A stretch of 64,000 nucleotides of DNA. Source: Paulownia fortunei (Eukaryota; Streptophyta; Magnoliopsida; Lamiales; Paulowniaceae). Below the pieces are notes generated by a model. It saw nothing but the letters and a program-made list of their open reading frames with translations. It had not been told where the DNA came from and searched no databases. A program made the translations under genes and the position numbers. Location of the stretch: positions 2,728,001-2,792,000 of the forward strand of contig CM033122.1 in the NCBI GenBank assembly GCA_019321725.1, written 5' to 3'. The first letter of the stretch is position 1, and every line of letters begins with the position of its first letter. Positions 12,997-28,900 of the stretch are shown piece after piece.

Positions 12997-13217
12997 TTTT
13001 TCCTGATCATAATAAACAAATGAAATTTACATTTTGTCACCTATTTAATTTATTTTTCAAAATATTATCTAAATACACGACAGAAGAATAGTACGTTAAA
13101 TTTCACCGTACTAAATGGCAAAGAAGAAGCTAGATTTAAGATAAGGGAATGGGGAACATTTTGATAAACCAATTCTGTATATAAAGTAAAGAACATCAAA
13201 AAAAATATTGGGTTGGT

Positions 13218-13235
13218 GGGGGGGGGGGGGGGGGG
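13218..13235. repeat. Run of 18 G in the leader intron of the zinc-finger gene
   Basis: Eighteen consecutive G on the + strand (C on the transcribed strand's RNA), inside the inferred 5' UTR intron between about 13010 and 13322. Such long G/C homopolymers are rare in plant DNA. They are prone to length change and to sequencing error. Confidence 0.9.
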
Positions 13236-13412
13236 TTAAGGTCTGACATTTTCTGTCCCTACTAATGTGCAACATTAACTCTTGAGAGAATATAGTATTA
13301 TAGATCCTAAATAAAAACTTACCCTTAAGACAGACTGCTGCGTTGGAGAATACAAGTGTTATAGAGAGATTGTGTCGAGGTAGCTCTGTGAAATTTTGGT
13401 GGTGGTGACGAA

Positions 13413-13424
13413 GGTTTATATACT
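13413..13424 (-). promoter_or_regulatory. TATA box of the RanBP2 zinc-finger gene
   Basis: The minus strand reads AGTATATAAACC, a good TATATAAA core. It is about 90 bases upstream of the leader-intron donor near 13322, which leaves room for a 5' UTR exon of roughly 60 bases starting near 13385. Confidence 0.6.
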
Positions 13425-13429
13425 GGGGA

Positions 13430-15184
13430 GGCGGCCTCGATAATCGAGGGGATGGAGGCAGGTGGGTTCCTTTTCATATATTCTTCACTTGCCTCCTTAT
13501 TGAAACTATGGAACCACATAAAAAAAAAAAAAAAACTAAAATTAAAGACAAAAGAGAATGGTGCTGCATTGTAATTATTATGTATATTGAGATGGGGATT
13601 CTATTCTAAAGATGGTAAATATTGTGAAATTTGATAAAGCTCTATCTACATATTCTTTTAAGGCTATTGGAGTGGGAAGTGCATGAACACCCTCCAACAA
13701 ATTCTGTGGTTGCATTCCAACAATGCCCTTCTTTATTCCAATTTATCCCACACAACCATAAATTAAATATCGTATAAAAACTCAGATTTTCTATTTTATT
13801 TTATATTTCGCATTACAGATTATATAATAAAAATTTAAAGAATGTCTGGCTCAAAATAACACCAAAGATAGGGATAGATTTTCTACAATATTGTTTCATT
13901 TTAATCAAAACTAGGAAGATGCATTTATTCTGGAGCCATATTAAAACCTTTGACTAAGCAATAGAAGCCTACAGATGCCAAGTTGGCAAACAACACACTC
14001 TTGACTGAGAAACAATACTTAGTATTTTCTTGCCAGACATGTTGAATATTCTATGCATTTAAATCTTTTACAATGACCCCATTCCCTTATTCTTATCTCA
14101 GAATTACTTAGGAGGGTCATGTCTCCCTTTCAATAATATACCCCCAGACCCACTCCCCATGTACGTAGATGAAAAATTGTGATTCCTTTGCTTTATTTCT
14201 TTTGAATATTCTTGCTTCGTACTTGAAGCTTGAGTTGTACTATGGTAAGCCAAATGTTTGCTAGTAGAGAGAAACTTTAATCCCACAACACTGGATATGG
14301 ACCATCACTAATTTTAGGACTAATTTGTCATTTCATTACAAAGGGCAGGAACTTAAGCTGCTTTAGTATTCCTCTCTTTCACTTTATGTAATCACAAGCA
14401 ATAAGCAACTCCAAGAATATACTATTATTATACCAAAAAGAATTGATGCTTATATGTGCTTATCTAATTGGTTCCCCACAACCAATCATGATTCAATTTT
14501 TTATTTTTATCTTTTTTGTTAAATCATGGGGCTTAGTTTGTAAATCAAAAGGGCCTGCAGTAGAGATGGTTTCATGTTGACAAATGAAAAAAAGAAAAAA
14601 AGAAAAAAAGCAGCCATACCAGGGCAATGACTTTGAAATCCTTTATTATCGAACATATTATTTTTGATATAAAAAGTTTTTATGGTGCAGAATTAAATTT
14701 CTCTAACCAAAGGTATATATGGAATAAAAAAAATTAATGGCTTCAAAACAGAATTTTCAAGTTGTTTGGGGTGGCGCTGGGCCGCTGCCATTCTGGTCCG
14801 CCGTTGAGGTGTGGTGCACATTGTATTTTATATGAATTGTTAAAATCAAGAAATCTTAAATTTAAAAAAAAAAAAGCTAGAATTTCATCATTATATATTT
14901 TGTTTTATTTATTTATATATATAAGAATTTTTTTTTATTGCAATGATCGAGTGCAGGTGTCCGCTCGTGTGTGTCAGATTTCAATAAATCCAGCGTATCT
15001 ATCTGAAGCTGAAATCGAAGCCGAAGTTGCATGGCTGGAACTCCCAAGGACGACGTTGGTGAATTCCAATTTCTCTTTTTTCTCAAACACTGTATGTATG
15101 TTGGCTATATTTTATTAAAAATGATTCTTTTCTAAATAAAAAAAGAAACAAGAAAATTAATTAGTGTAATTAAAAGATAGATAA

Positions 15185-15225
<41 letters not shown>

Positions 15226-16931
15226 TAGTGGGAGGTGTTCAAAACGAAAGAAAGTGAAAATGGTAGTGTTTCGATAAAGATAGTCGGAAGCTGATGATGG
15301 AAGAGAATTGAAGTAGTCTTCGAGGTCCAATTTGACCATCTTTTCTTTTATTATCTTTTCTTTTTCTCCCTCTATACACTGCCATGGCTTTTTTGCTGTC
15401 ACATTTTCTTTTTCCCTAATGAACTTTTCTTATGTATATATATACTCAGTTTGAATGAATCCCCCCATTCTCTCTCTCTCTCTCTCTCTCTCTGATCTAG
15501 GTGTAAAGAGAAGCATCAGCACACCATTCTCCAAGAAACAATTGGAGAAAAAGATGAAATATTAATTATGAAAATGGAAAAAAAGGAAAACCCTAATTAA
15601 GATATGTATGAGTATATCACCCACCATTTTCTTGGGGAGTGGTAAAGAGAGCTGTGGCAAACTGTGAAAAAGCAAAAAGAAAGGGGGACTGATTCGATTC
15701 CTCTCTTTGGGAGATGCTTCCAATTTCCATGCAAGACCACCACACCACCATATATTATGCAAATCACAAAAAAAATTAATGTATAACAACAATAATAATC
15801 CTAAGTAATATATATATATATATATATATCTTATTGTACACTTATTGCCTTTCTAATTTTATTAATTTCTCCACAAGCTGAGAATATATTTTTTTAAGTG
15901 AAATTTAATTGTTTTTGCCCAAGATATCTACTTAAAATTGCATCTCCAAGTAATGGATTATTAATTGGTGAGTGAAGCAACCAACTTTAATACTGAAAAG
16001 AGCACTTCGTATCATGTCATGGGCAAATTCTATGTACTTAATAATGTGGAGAAGATGGACTAGCTACATAATTAGGAGATGAATTAATAAATTAATTTGT
16101 AAACTTGTTTTATTTATAACGTGACCCAATACTGGGATGCTCTGTTCTAATTTGTATTTTATATATATTTTATATTTATAGATCATAAAGTTTTTATTTA
16201 AAAAATATTATTTACAGTACCTATACGAAATATAAGATAAAAAACCAATTGAAAATAAAAAAATTAAATATTTAGGTGAGTGTCCAGTTATATAGTTGGT
16301 CTAAATAAAAAATCTAAATATTCTTGGCATTAAATTGGTTGGTGGACAGAAATATAGTTGGTTTTATTTAAATTTTAAAGTAGAAAACTCGGAGCAGTCA
16401 TTGTTATTTCCGTTATTTAATTTAATTTAATTCTTTTGACTATTCAGTTCGAAGACTATTAGCTATAAATTGAAGTGGACTGGGATAGAATATTCGTTAG
16501 AAAAAATCAGAATATCATTGTTTCAGTATCATAATGTCCTGTGATTTTAGGTTTTATGTTTTTAAAGTTGTACATTTATAGTGTCAATTCGTTCTCTGAT
16601 TGGTTAAGTAATTTCTAGGAAGTGACTCCATTAGAATTAATAGCTTGGAAGCTGGGCTTGAATCTGTGAAAAAATACAAAATGGAAACACTGTTTTGGTT
16701 TACTTTGACTTCAACTCTTACCCAGTTTGCCGTATGATTTTTTTTTGGACAGAAAACTAGACAACATATTTTCTAACCTGTAACGTTGGTGCAATCCTCA
16801 TATAACTATTGACAAATGATTCAAATCAATTTTACAAGTCTAACTAATTAATCATTCTGCAATTGTTAACAATTACAAGTACAACCTTGTCCGTGTATAC
16901 ATTACAACAAATCAGCATCAACTGCCCATTG
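13430..16931. other. Intergenic region between the zinc-finger and receptor-kinase genes
   Basis: No gene supported. Contents: a 16-base A run near 13520, an A-rich short tandem (GAAAAAAA)n near 14582-14608, (TA)n at 15189-15222 and 15810-15829, and (CT)n near 15472-15494. The sequence 15420-15790 is less AT-rich and has leader-like features (CT repeat, short purine stretches). I found no splice-consistent ORF or hairpin with a known microRNA. The 118-codon ORF at 14762-15118 has no family resemblance and I treat it as chance. Confidence 0.5.
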
Positions 16932-20375
<3,444 letters not shown>

Positions 20376-20755
20376 AATTCTAGCGTTGGCAAGGGAACAG
20401 ACTGATCAACTGGCTCATGAAGAGCTTCCCTTGATGAGATGTGAAAATTTCCGGTTTCTGTTAACAATGATGTTTTTAAGAAATGAAGATCAGGTTAATC
20501 TATAAATATTAAGTATGAAATCTTTTCCAGTCAAACAAAAAGAATGAAATAGTCACATAACCATTGTCAAACCGTGTTGACACTTCTGCCTTAAAATTGA
20601 CCTGCATGATTTACATAAAATAAAAAAAAATTACAAGTATTTGCCACTTGACCTAAACTACGCATTCTCCAAATTGGCAATTTCTCCACAAGATAACATA
20701 GAATTTAACTTCCACTTTGTGTGTTGACTCTGTATTTAATTCAAGAAGAAAAACA

Positions 20756-20875
20756 TTAAAAATTTGTATTTAGAAAGAAGAAAAGGAGATGTCCTCGTGC
20801 AGTTCCCAGACTGATTAAAATCATGAACACAACAAGGAAAGCCCCCCTGCAGCTTGAGATAAAACAAATGATCAT
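20756..20875 (-). other. Short ORF with signal-peptide-like sequence upstream of the receptor kinase
   Basis: A 39-codon minus-strand ORF starts MIICFISSC, continues through a hydrophobic core (AFLVVFMILISLGTA) and ends in a stop. It lies about 380 bases upstream of the receptor-kinase start used here, in the same orientation. It resembles a signal peptide and may be a relic of a neighbouring or duplicated receptor-kinase first exon. It cannot be joined to the lectin exon by clear splice sites, so this is speculative. Confidence 0.2.
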
Positions 20876-21257
20876 CTTCCTCACTGTTCTGTACAGCGCA
20901 AGGCCAAGAATAAACTGATCAATAATTGTAAGGCTAGTTAAAGTAAATTTACATAGTTATTGCATATATAACTACAATAATGACTCCTGATTATTTATTC
21001 CATTGGCTTAATAGTTTCTACCTGAACTAATCAAGGCGTAAGCCAATAGGGATTATGGGGGTCTAGCATTGTGTTAGGTGCTGAAACATTCAATCATTTG
21101 ACTTGTTAAACACCGTGTTGGGTCTAAGTAAATAGAAGTAAAATATTAACCTATTGCTTGACTTACTAAGAGATGTCGTCCATCAATCTGAAGCATTTCC
21201 AGAAATTCACATGGAAAAAGATGGCAAGAATTTATCCAAGTCAGCACCAATACCACC

Positions 21258-21283
21258 AGAGAGAGAGAGAGAGAGAGAGAGAG
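21258..21283. repeat. (AG)n microsatellite
   Basis: About 13 AG units in intergenic DNA. It falls inside a chance 62-codon ORF that I do not accept as a gene. Confidence 0.9.
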
Positions 21284-22636
21284 TTAAATCATTCTTTGGG
21301 AAAAAAAATTCAACTCTCAAGAATGATGTGAGTGAGTTTTGAAATGGAAAGGTCTATTCCTCTTAATAGAAAAGTGAATAAAACGAAAGATTTGAGTGCT
21401 TCAGAGGAATTTTATCGAACACTTTGCGCGCGTGGAAAAGTTTGGAACATGAATAGATAATATAAATAGATATTTATTCCATCATATATTTATGCACATC
21501 AAAATTCAGCAATCCGTACACGATTAATTGAGTAGGGTTTGTTTTTGTTTATGCTCAAAAGTCCTTGTCTTGTATCTTAAATACAAGTATTTTTTTTTTT
21601 TCATCGAAAAGTGTTAATTATATTAAACATAATGCATTGGACAAATAATTTTTGTACATTTGACACCTTAGAAGCTTGATTCAAACATTTCCAATCTAAA
21701 AAAATATTTCCATAAATATGTTATATATTTTTAGATGTTAAATCATATGTAATAAAAATATATGGCGTTCACAATTTCAAATCTCAAGGTCTTCAAGTGA
21801 GATCTAGAGCTTGCAGTAATTTATTTATTTTTTATTTCTGTGAGTTGTAAAATAGAAGTAACGAATAGATAATTTTGAAAGAATTATATATGAATTTATT
21901 TTTCTTCTTTTTAAGAAAAAGTAACAATAATATCATTTGTAGGTCGGATGAAAACATGACAAAAGAAACCGATGATTAATGAATTGGATGGGTTTAATGA
22001 ATAACGCACCATGGGCGAAAAATGGATTAAAAGGATTAACTTGAGTCTTATTATTTTAATCACATATAAATTAGAAAAATTCCGAGAATCTATATTTTGA
22101 TTTGAATTCGAGAAATTTCTGTAAATAAGTTGTTTTTAATCATAAGTGTGGGTTACTAATGAATACTATAATTATTTTAATGGTAATTATGCATATGAAA
22201 AAACTTTAATTTGGAAATATAAAAAGAGAACATATTATACTTCTTCATAAAAATATTTAAGATTTGTTTAAGTTAATCGGATCCTAATCGGATCAAATCA
22301 AGCAATATTAGATTTGAATATTTATAACATTTTTGCGTTGTTAATAATTAATAAATCATAAATAACATTATAACAAGATTAGATTTAGATTTTAAATCCA
22401 ACCCATTTACGACCCTAATCATAAGCTAAAAGAGCTGGAGCCTGGAGTACAGCCACCAAAAAGAACTGGGCCAGTGCATCTATATCATATAATATTGGGC
22501 TGGCTATATTATGTAAAGTCCAAACTCACTCATTTCTTGGACCAAAGCCATTATTCTCTTACAACAAGCCCCATTTTATTATTATTAGGCCTAACCCAAC
22601 CGATATGTTAGCCCTAACCTCGATCGAAGTACAGCA

Positions 22637-22645
22637 TTTCCCGCC
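22637..22645 (+). promoter_or_regulatory. E2F consensus site upstream of the TSO1-like gene
   Basis: TTTCCCGCC matches the plant E2F consensus TTTSSCGC exactly. It lies 282 bases upstream of the ATG of a CXC-domain regulator. E2F sites mark S-phase and cell-cycle genes in plants, and CXC-domain proteins are LIN54-type subunits of the DREAM complex, which also contains E2F. The sequence match is direct; use in vivo is inferred. Confidence 0.6.
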
Positions 22646-22659
22646 CAAGCCACGCTCAA

Positions 22660-22665
22660 TTTAAA
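22660..22665 (+). promoter_or_regulatory. CHR-like element next to the E2F site
   Basis: TTTAAA fits TTYRAA, the core bound by CXC (CRC) domains of LIN54/TSO1-type proteins. It begins 14 bases after the end of the E2F site. As a 6-mer in AT-rich DNA it is common by chance; only its position beside the E2F site makes it of interest. Confidence 0.35.
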
Positions 22666-22911
22666 ACCCCTCTATTTCCCTCTTTTCTTTTATTTTGTTT
22701 TTATTTTTTCATTTTTCCACACACAACAAAATCAATTTTAATTTTTTTCTTGAAATGAAATAGAAAAATATTGATGATATCATTATCTTTTTCACATGCT
22801 CATCGACTCCAGGAGATCAGAGACAGAAAGATAAAATAAAAACTACCTAAAGAAGGAAATTTTGTAGAGAGAGAAAGTAAGAAATGCAGAGACAGCATAT
22901 CAGGCTTGGAA

Positions 22912-22920
22912 TTAGGGTTT
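22912..22920 (-). promoter_or_regulatory. Telo-box in the leader of the TSO1-like gene
   Basis: TTAGGGTTT, the reverse complement of the telo-box AAACCCTAA, lies six bases before the ATG. Telo-boxes are common near start sites of plant genes for growth and translation, where they act with other elements. Confidence 0.5.
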
Positions 22921-22926
22921 AAGGAA

Positions 22927-25900
22927 ATGGACTCAACTAAATCTTGCAAACCTACCACCACAACTACTGAAACTGTTCCTGCTCAAGTACATGCACATAC
23001 TCTTTGGATTTTTATATGTAATATGCATACATAATTAATGTGCATTTTTCTTGAATTTTACTAGTTCCTTCTGCTTTTTTTCTTTTTTGGCTTGATTTTA
23101 TGTGAAGTCTGCGTCAACTTGTTAATGGGGTACGAATCTTGGTTTAATTTTGAGGTAAATTTGGAAAATTAAGTAAAAATGTGTGCTTTCATCTTGGTAA
23201 AACGAGATATGTTTTTTCTAGTGGGATGAATTTAGGGGAAGTCCCCCCTGCCCCCTGTGGCACTTTTTGCTGAGAATTTGACTTGGATGCTCGATTATTT
23301 TGTTGGCATTTAATATAGGGCTTTCTGCCAGGCAAATGTTTTGGGCGATTTAGTGATGGGATTTGTGACATAGATGATATAGTTATATTGTAGACTGGTT
23401 TACTCGTTGGAATATAACTTATATGTGCTGGATTTTATGGTTATATGGTTTTTAGTTTGGCAGCACAATGCTGTGGGTTTTTTGGAATGGGGTAATGCGA
23501 CAGTGATGTACGTATAGTTTTTTGTTGCAGGATGGTGAATTTTGGATTTGGGTTTTGTGAATAATGTGGTTTTGCATTGGCACTGTCATTGTGGTAAAAT
23601 AGGTGCTTCTGTCTTGTAATGGAGAAAATATGTAGAAAGTGACGAGGAATAAGGTGTTTTAACTTGTTGTCTTAGATATGATATCTTTGCTGTTTGCTTC
23701 TCACCTGTTTTTTTGTTGCATCTCAGGACTAGCCTGTTTTTAGTTATACTAGCAACCTTTCTCCCAAACAGCCCTTCAAGGCACCACCAGTTATACAAAG
23801 TTCCTCGGGGCTCAATTCTCCACCCTTGTATCTGGACTCAATCCCCACAGCCAGCCAACTTTCCTTAAAAGGTTTTGTGCGTGCTGAAGTTGTTTTTATG
23901 CTGAATGAAGATCAAGTTTCCTTTTCTGATTTTCTTCATCTTGAAGATCATGGTTTATGATATAGCATTTGAGAAGTAATTTGTGATAATGTAAATGTTA
24001 AGCAGGGCACAATTCCCATGACTGTTAGCTGCAAAATTATCTGGACTGGATGAAGGTTGCAAGAATAGTGTTACTGCTGTCAGTGCATCTGAAAATTTCG
24101 ATGTTCAGCTGAACAGTAGGATAATTACTTGCATTGAGAAAGGTTCATATAGCCACAGCTTCGTGGATGATCAAATTGAAAGTCCCACAGGATGTCCTGA
24201 TCAGTTCTTGACTGATGTTATGAGCATGGATTCTGTTGATCCGAATACTTCATCTGATTCAACTGTAAAAAAATCTGAAATCATTGATCAACTACTAGAT
24301 GCCGTAGCAGGCTCAAAGGAATGCGAGTACGAATATAATACAAGAACAAGTGAAGAAATAGCTGTTACACCTCCTGCCGTAACTAGGGAAATTGAAGAGG
24401 TACATACAGAAGATGTGTCAATCGATGTGAATGCAGTAGAAACTGATATAAAGCAGGGAAATAGCATTTCAATTGATCAGTGTCCAATTGAATCGGAGTT
24501 GCCTCTAGAACATGCTTTGACAAATCAGGACCAGGATTCCATGACTGAGGTCAATGATAATCTGAAGCAACTTTCCCCTTTTCTTCTGATGTGAAAAGTG
24601 CATATTCATGTAGTTTGTTAATTGCATAATAATTTGCAATTGCAGAATGTAGAAGCAGGGCAGGCTGGTCCCTTGGATCAATCCTCACATTTGCTCTCAG
24701 GATCAATGCAAATTGAGAAAGAGAATGAAAACTCTGTTGAGGTTACTGGAGCAGTTTCGACCGAACCAGTTCTGAAGAAAGTGCGAAATGATCCTGAGGT
24801 TTGAATTGTTATGCTAAATATATATATATATATATTCTGTAAAGTGATTTTACATGTTCTCAGAAGTTGTGGCTTCTTTGGAGCCACTGTTAAATATCCG
24901 AACCCAAATGAGGCATTCTTTGTTGTTTTTAGTAATTTCAATTTGGAGAATCTATTTATATTTTTTCTTCTTTACTATTTAGGACCTCCCGAACCACGCA
25001 TCCATCAGGCTGACTAATTAAATATCTTTATCATATTTGAATGCAAGTTAGAAGGAATTTCTTTGAAGCATATGAAGTCTTCTCAACTGCCAAATTAAGC
25101 AGCCCGGTTTTGAAATTTTTGCTTCTAGTGCTTTCGCTCATCAAAGGCATCAGCCTTTCAAAATCTTATCATTCATTATTTCTTTTTCTCCTGAATAGTT
25201 CATATGCTCTTATTTTGATAACTGACTTAAATTATCTCTTACCTCATCTGATTCTGTGTTCTTCTTAGTTCATTTAAAAAAATAGCATGTATTGGATGCT
25301 AAGACCATTCTGTTACACCTTATGTTATATTTCTGCAATAAGTAAAATATGGCACAAATTTTAAGCACCTTTTTTCCCATTAACTATCTTCACAACAAAA
25401 GTTTAAAAATTGTTGTTTGGAATGAATTTTATTAAATGTGCTTTATTTGATGTTGGCAAGTTTTTGAACCTAAAATACTAATGCTGCAAGAGTTGTTTTC
25501 TGAACTTTGGCTTCATTTGAACTCCAAGGATTGGATTTTCTTGTCTTTCAACTCTAATAAATAAAGAAAAAAAAATCACAGAAATGAATACGAATTTTTT
25601 TACTGTAAATTAGTATCAAATCCTTGTAGGAAATTTTCCCTTTTTAAATATTTGCAAAATTGATCAGGCTTTTCAACATCGTGGGGTACTTAGGCGTTGT
25701 CTCCAATTTGAGGATGCTCTGCACAAGGTAACACCTAATCGGCCTGCTCAAAATCCTTCAGACAGTGGGTGCCCAAAATCGCTATCCTTGGAAACACCAC
25801 TGACTTCTATCAATAGGAAACAGGCAGACACAATCCAGCCCCTGCATGCTAGAAAAATGAATTCTACCATAAAGATTCCCAAGCCTTCAGGTATTGGCTT

Positions 25901-28900
25901 GCACCTAAATAGTATTGTCAATGCTGTACAAGCTGGATCTGGGGCAATAGTACATGTGAAATCAGCTCAGAGGGGTAACTTTAGTATAGGGGGCAAGAAG
26001 TCCATACCTATAATCAGCTCTCATCTATCTGATAGCTCAAATAGCTCTTCAGTATTCTCTCTGACAGAGAATGTTTCAGCAATCACTGATGACAATAGGC
26101 GTGAAAGCCATGCCTCACAGGCAGCTAATTCTGCTAATTCTTTCTCTACTTTCACTGTCAAATCTTCAAACAACTCAATCATCTTAAATCCAGTGGAGGA
26201 CCAATCAACTCCAGGTAACAAGAGGAAGTACAATAACACTGAAACTGGTGCCGGTTCAGAGGAGTTCAAGTCAAGCACCAAAAAGAAAAGGCAAGCCAAT
26301 GAATTATCTTGCACATTCTACAGTTTTATGTTTGCCAAGCTTTATAGGAATCAATCTGTTTGCAATTTTCCAGGAAGAAATCTTCTGACTCCAGTGATGG
26401 TGATGGTTGCAAACGGTGCAATTGTAAGAAGAGTCAATGCTTAAAGCTGTAAGTAGATCCAACATATTATCAATTATGATTTGCGGCCACCATTATACCT
26501 ATTTGTAATTTGTTTTTCTGCAGTTACTGTGATTGCTTTGCTGCTGGGATATATTGCGCGGAACCTTGTGCTTGCCAAGGGTGCTATAACAGACCGGAAT
26601 ATGAGGATACGGTTCTTGAGATACGACAGCAAATTGAATCTCGGAATCCTTTTGCATTTACCCCTAAAATTACACAACACATCATCGAGCCACCTGCAAG
26701 CAGCTGTGGGGTATTAAGCCCATAAGAATTTGTAATCATGAAACACATATGTGAAATAATATTTGAAATGTTTAACTTTTTTTCCAGGAAGATGGAACCC
26801 ACTTCACACCATCCTCAGCAAGGCACAAAAGAGGGTGCAATTGCAAGAAATCCATGTGTCTCAAAAAGTACTGTGAGTGCTATCAGGTAAGTGGTTGTAT
26901 GTTCGTGCATTTATTATTAGGGTTTTGTTTTTAATTCTATATTTTCCTTTGTTGTACTCTACTTTCTTCAAATTATTCTTGTTGAATGCGTTTGTTCCTT
27001 CTGGGGAAGGCAAATGTTGGTTGTTCAGATGGATGCCGATGTGAAGGATGTAAAAATGTCTATGGCCAAAAGGGAGGTATGATTGGGACTATATAACTGT
27101 TACTAAGTGATCTCTATCCTATAAAACTGATGCATAGCCATGTTTAAATCTTAATCTGAATGGTGCCATCATTTATAATGGTTTGGGCATGACGGAAGAT
27201 ATCTAAGCCCTGCCTGTAGTAATAATATGTGATAGAGCCATTCGGAAACTTGAAGAACTTCACGTGTGAGTGGGCATTTTGGTGTTATCATTCCAGAAAC
27301 TCTTGGTACATCAAACAAATTGAGTTGCATAATTGACAAGGTGTAATTAGTGAAATACATGTTTATACGTTATTCAGTGCTATCTGGGCAGGGCCTCACT
27401 ATTTTTTTGTTTGATAAAATGTCATAAAGATTTTTCATAAATGTTGTTAGCAAGACACATGGATAACATGAGAGAAGTAATCATGGAAATTGACTTAATT
27501 GAACTGCTAAACTAGTAATTGTTTTGAAACTATTGTGCTTGTTGGACTTCAGGAAAATTGTTGTTGAAGTCCAGATCCAGTTTAATTCAGTCTTCTCTAG
27601 CATCAAATGTTTGGAGTAATAAAGTTTTTTGGAATAAGGATATTTTCAGCTCCCAATAAATCTTTTAGGTGATTAATATTGGAACATCTCTGTTCTTTTA
27701 TCACACTTAATACTCATCACCCATAATGATATAAGATTACTGAGAATGTCTTTATATGATACTAATTCAGCTTCTGGTACTCCTGAACTTATCTTCTGTT
27801 CACGTATCAAAATTGGATAGTTACATTTTCCCTCAAGTAGTGATTATCTTATGCATTTGATCTGGGATAGATTATACTGATTCGCCAAACAGGGCATGGT
27901 CTTACTTGATAATATATCACTACCAAAACCATCAAGTAATTCTTTGTTTGGTTAAACCACCTGCTAAGTCATCAGTCATCACCACATTCCCCATCCTAGC
28001 ATTCCTCTCCTCCAATTTTTTTATTCTTTCTAGTTTGTATCACTGCTATCATTCAGCTTCTGCTGCATTCGTTCAAATGAACGTCTTTCTGCATCCAATC
28101 TCGGGTCCTGGCCACCCCATTTACTAATCCCTGGTGCACCAAGTCAACGACAATGAAAATACACAAGCTTGGGCCTGCCACCACTTCGTTAGTTTTCTTC
28201 TTCAATAGTTGACTAGTTCTTTTAGGCTGATGGTTGAATTACTGCATGTCTTGGTTGCATCTCGGCTCTATCATATGGTGTTCTTTTGGACCTTCGTTGG
28301 CATGAAATCCTTGGTCGTGTTTTGTGGACCTGTTGAATTTTAATTGTGTTGAGAAAAGTGAAGAGAGAGAATACCATGATATAACATGGTTCGACCATTT
28401 GGCTTACATCCACGTATAAAATGCCCAAAAGGCTAAAAGATTAGTATTTTTCTCTCTTATCATCACACTTCCAATATCACTTGTATATATATAGGTGTAA
28501 CAGACATGTGACAAATATATTTATTGAAGAAATCATACACATCAATTTAGATAAAAGCAAATATTCTGCTATCCTAAGAATCGTGCATTTTTTTGCTATC
28601 CTATCCATTCTAATTTGATTTTGATTTTCAACAGGACCTATTTATTTATGTACTTCCAAAGAGAAATTGCTGTACTTTGTTTGCATAGTTCGTTGTTTCA
28701 TGAAAAGTTCTCTCTTTTATCTGAAAGAGAAAGGAAATTTTCAAATGATTGATAATTGTGGATCGCATAATTATGTCGTTGCAATCTCTTCCCAGCACTT
28801 GGTTAATACTAGACAGTGGTATTCCGACTGTTCATTTCTGTTTTAGGCTGATCTAGGATTGTAATTAAAACCAGGTCTATATACAGTTTGCTTACAACCA

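Larger units (their letters stand above)
20376..22926. other. Intergenic region between divergent receptor kinase and TSO1-like gene
   Basis: The two genes are divergently transcribed from this 2.5-kb region. Near the receptor kinase is a possible short leader exon, with acceptor-like TTAACAG on the minus strand at about 20460. A (GA)n microsatellite is at 21258-21283. The middle is AT-rich with no gene. The last 300 bases hold promoter elements of the TSO1-like gene. Confidence 0.5.

Noticed and set aside
14762..15118. 118-codon ORF on the + strand
   Set aside because: It runs through A and T homopolymers, has no known domain and no promoter or splice support.
15600..15790. Possible microRNA396-like sequence on the minus strand (TTGCCACAGCTCTCTTTACC)
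   Set aside because: It differs from miR396 at several positions and no complementary arm was found to make a precursor hairpin.
24021..24030. A possible frameshift at the start of exon 3 of the TSO1-like gene
   Set aside because: Taking the acceptor at CTGTTAG (24022-24028) instead of the earlier AGCAG gives the right phase and an open frame, so no defect is needed.
28375..28395. tRNA-like B-box words (GGTTCGACC)
   Set aside because: They lie inside the solo LTR, and there is no A box or cloverleaf around them.
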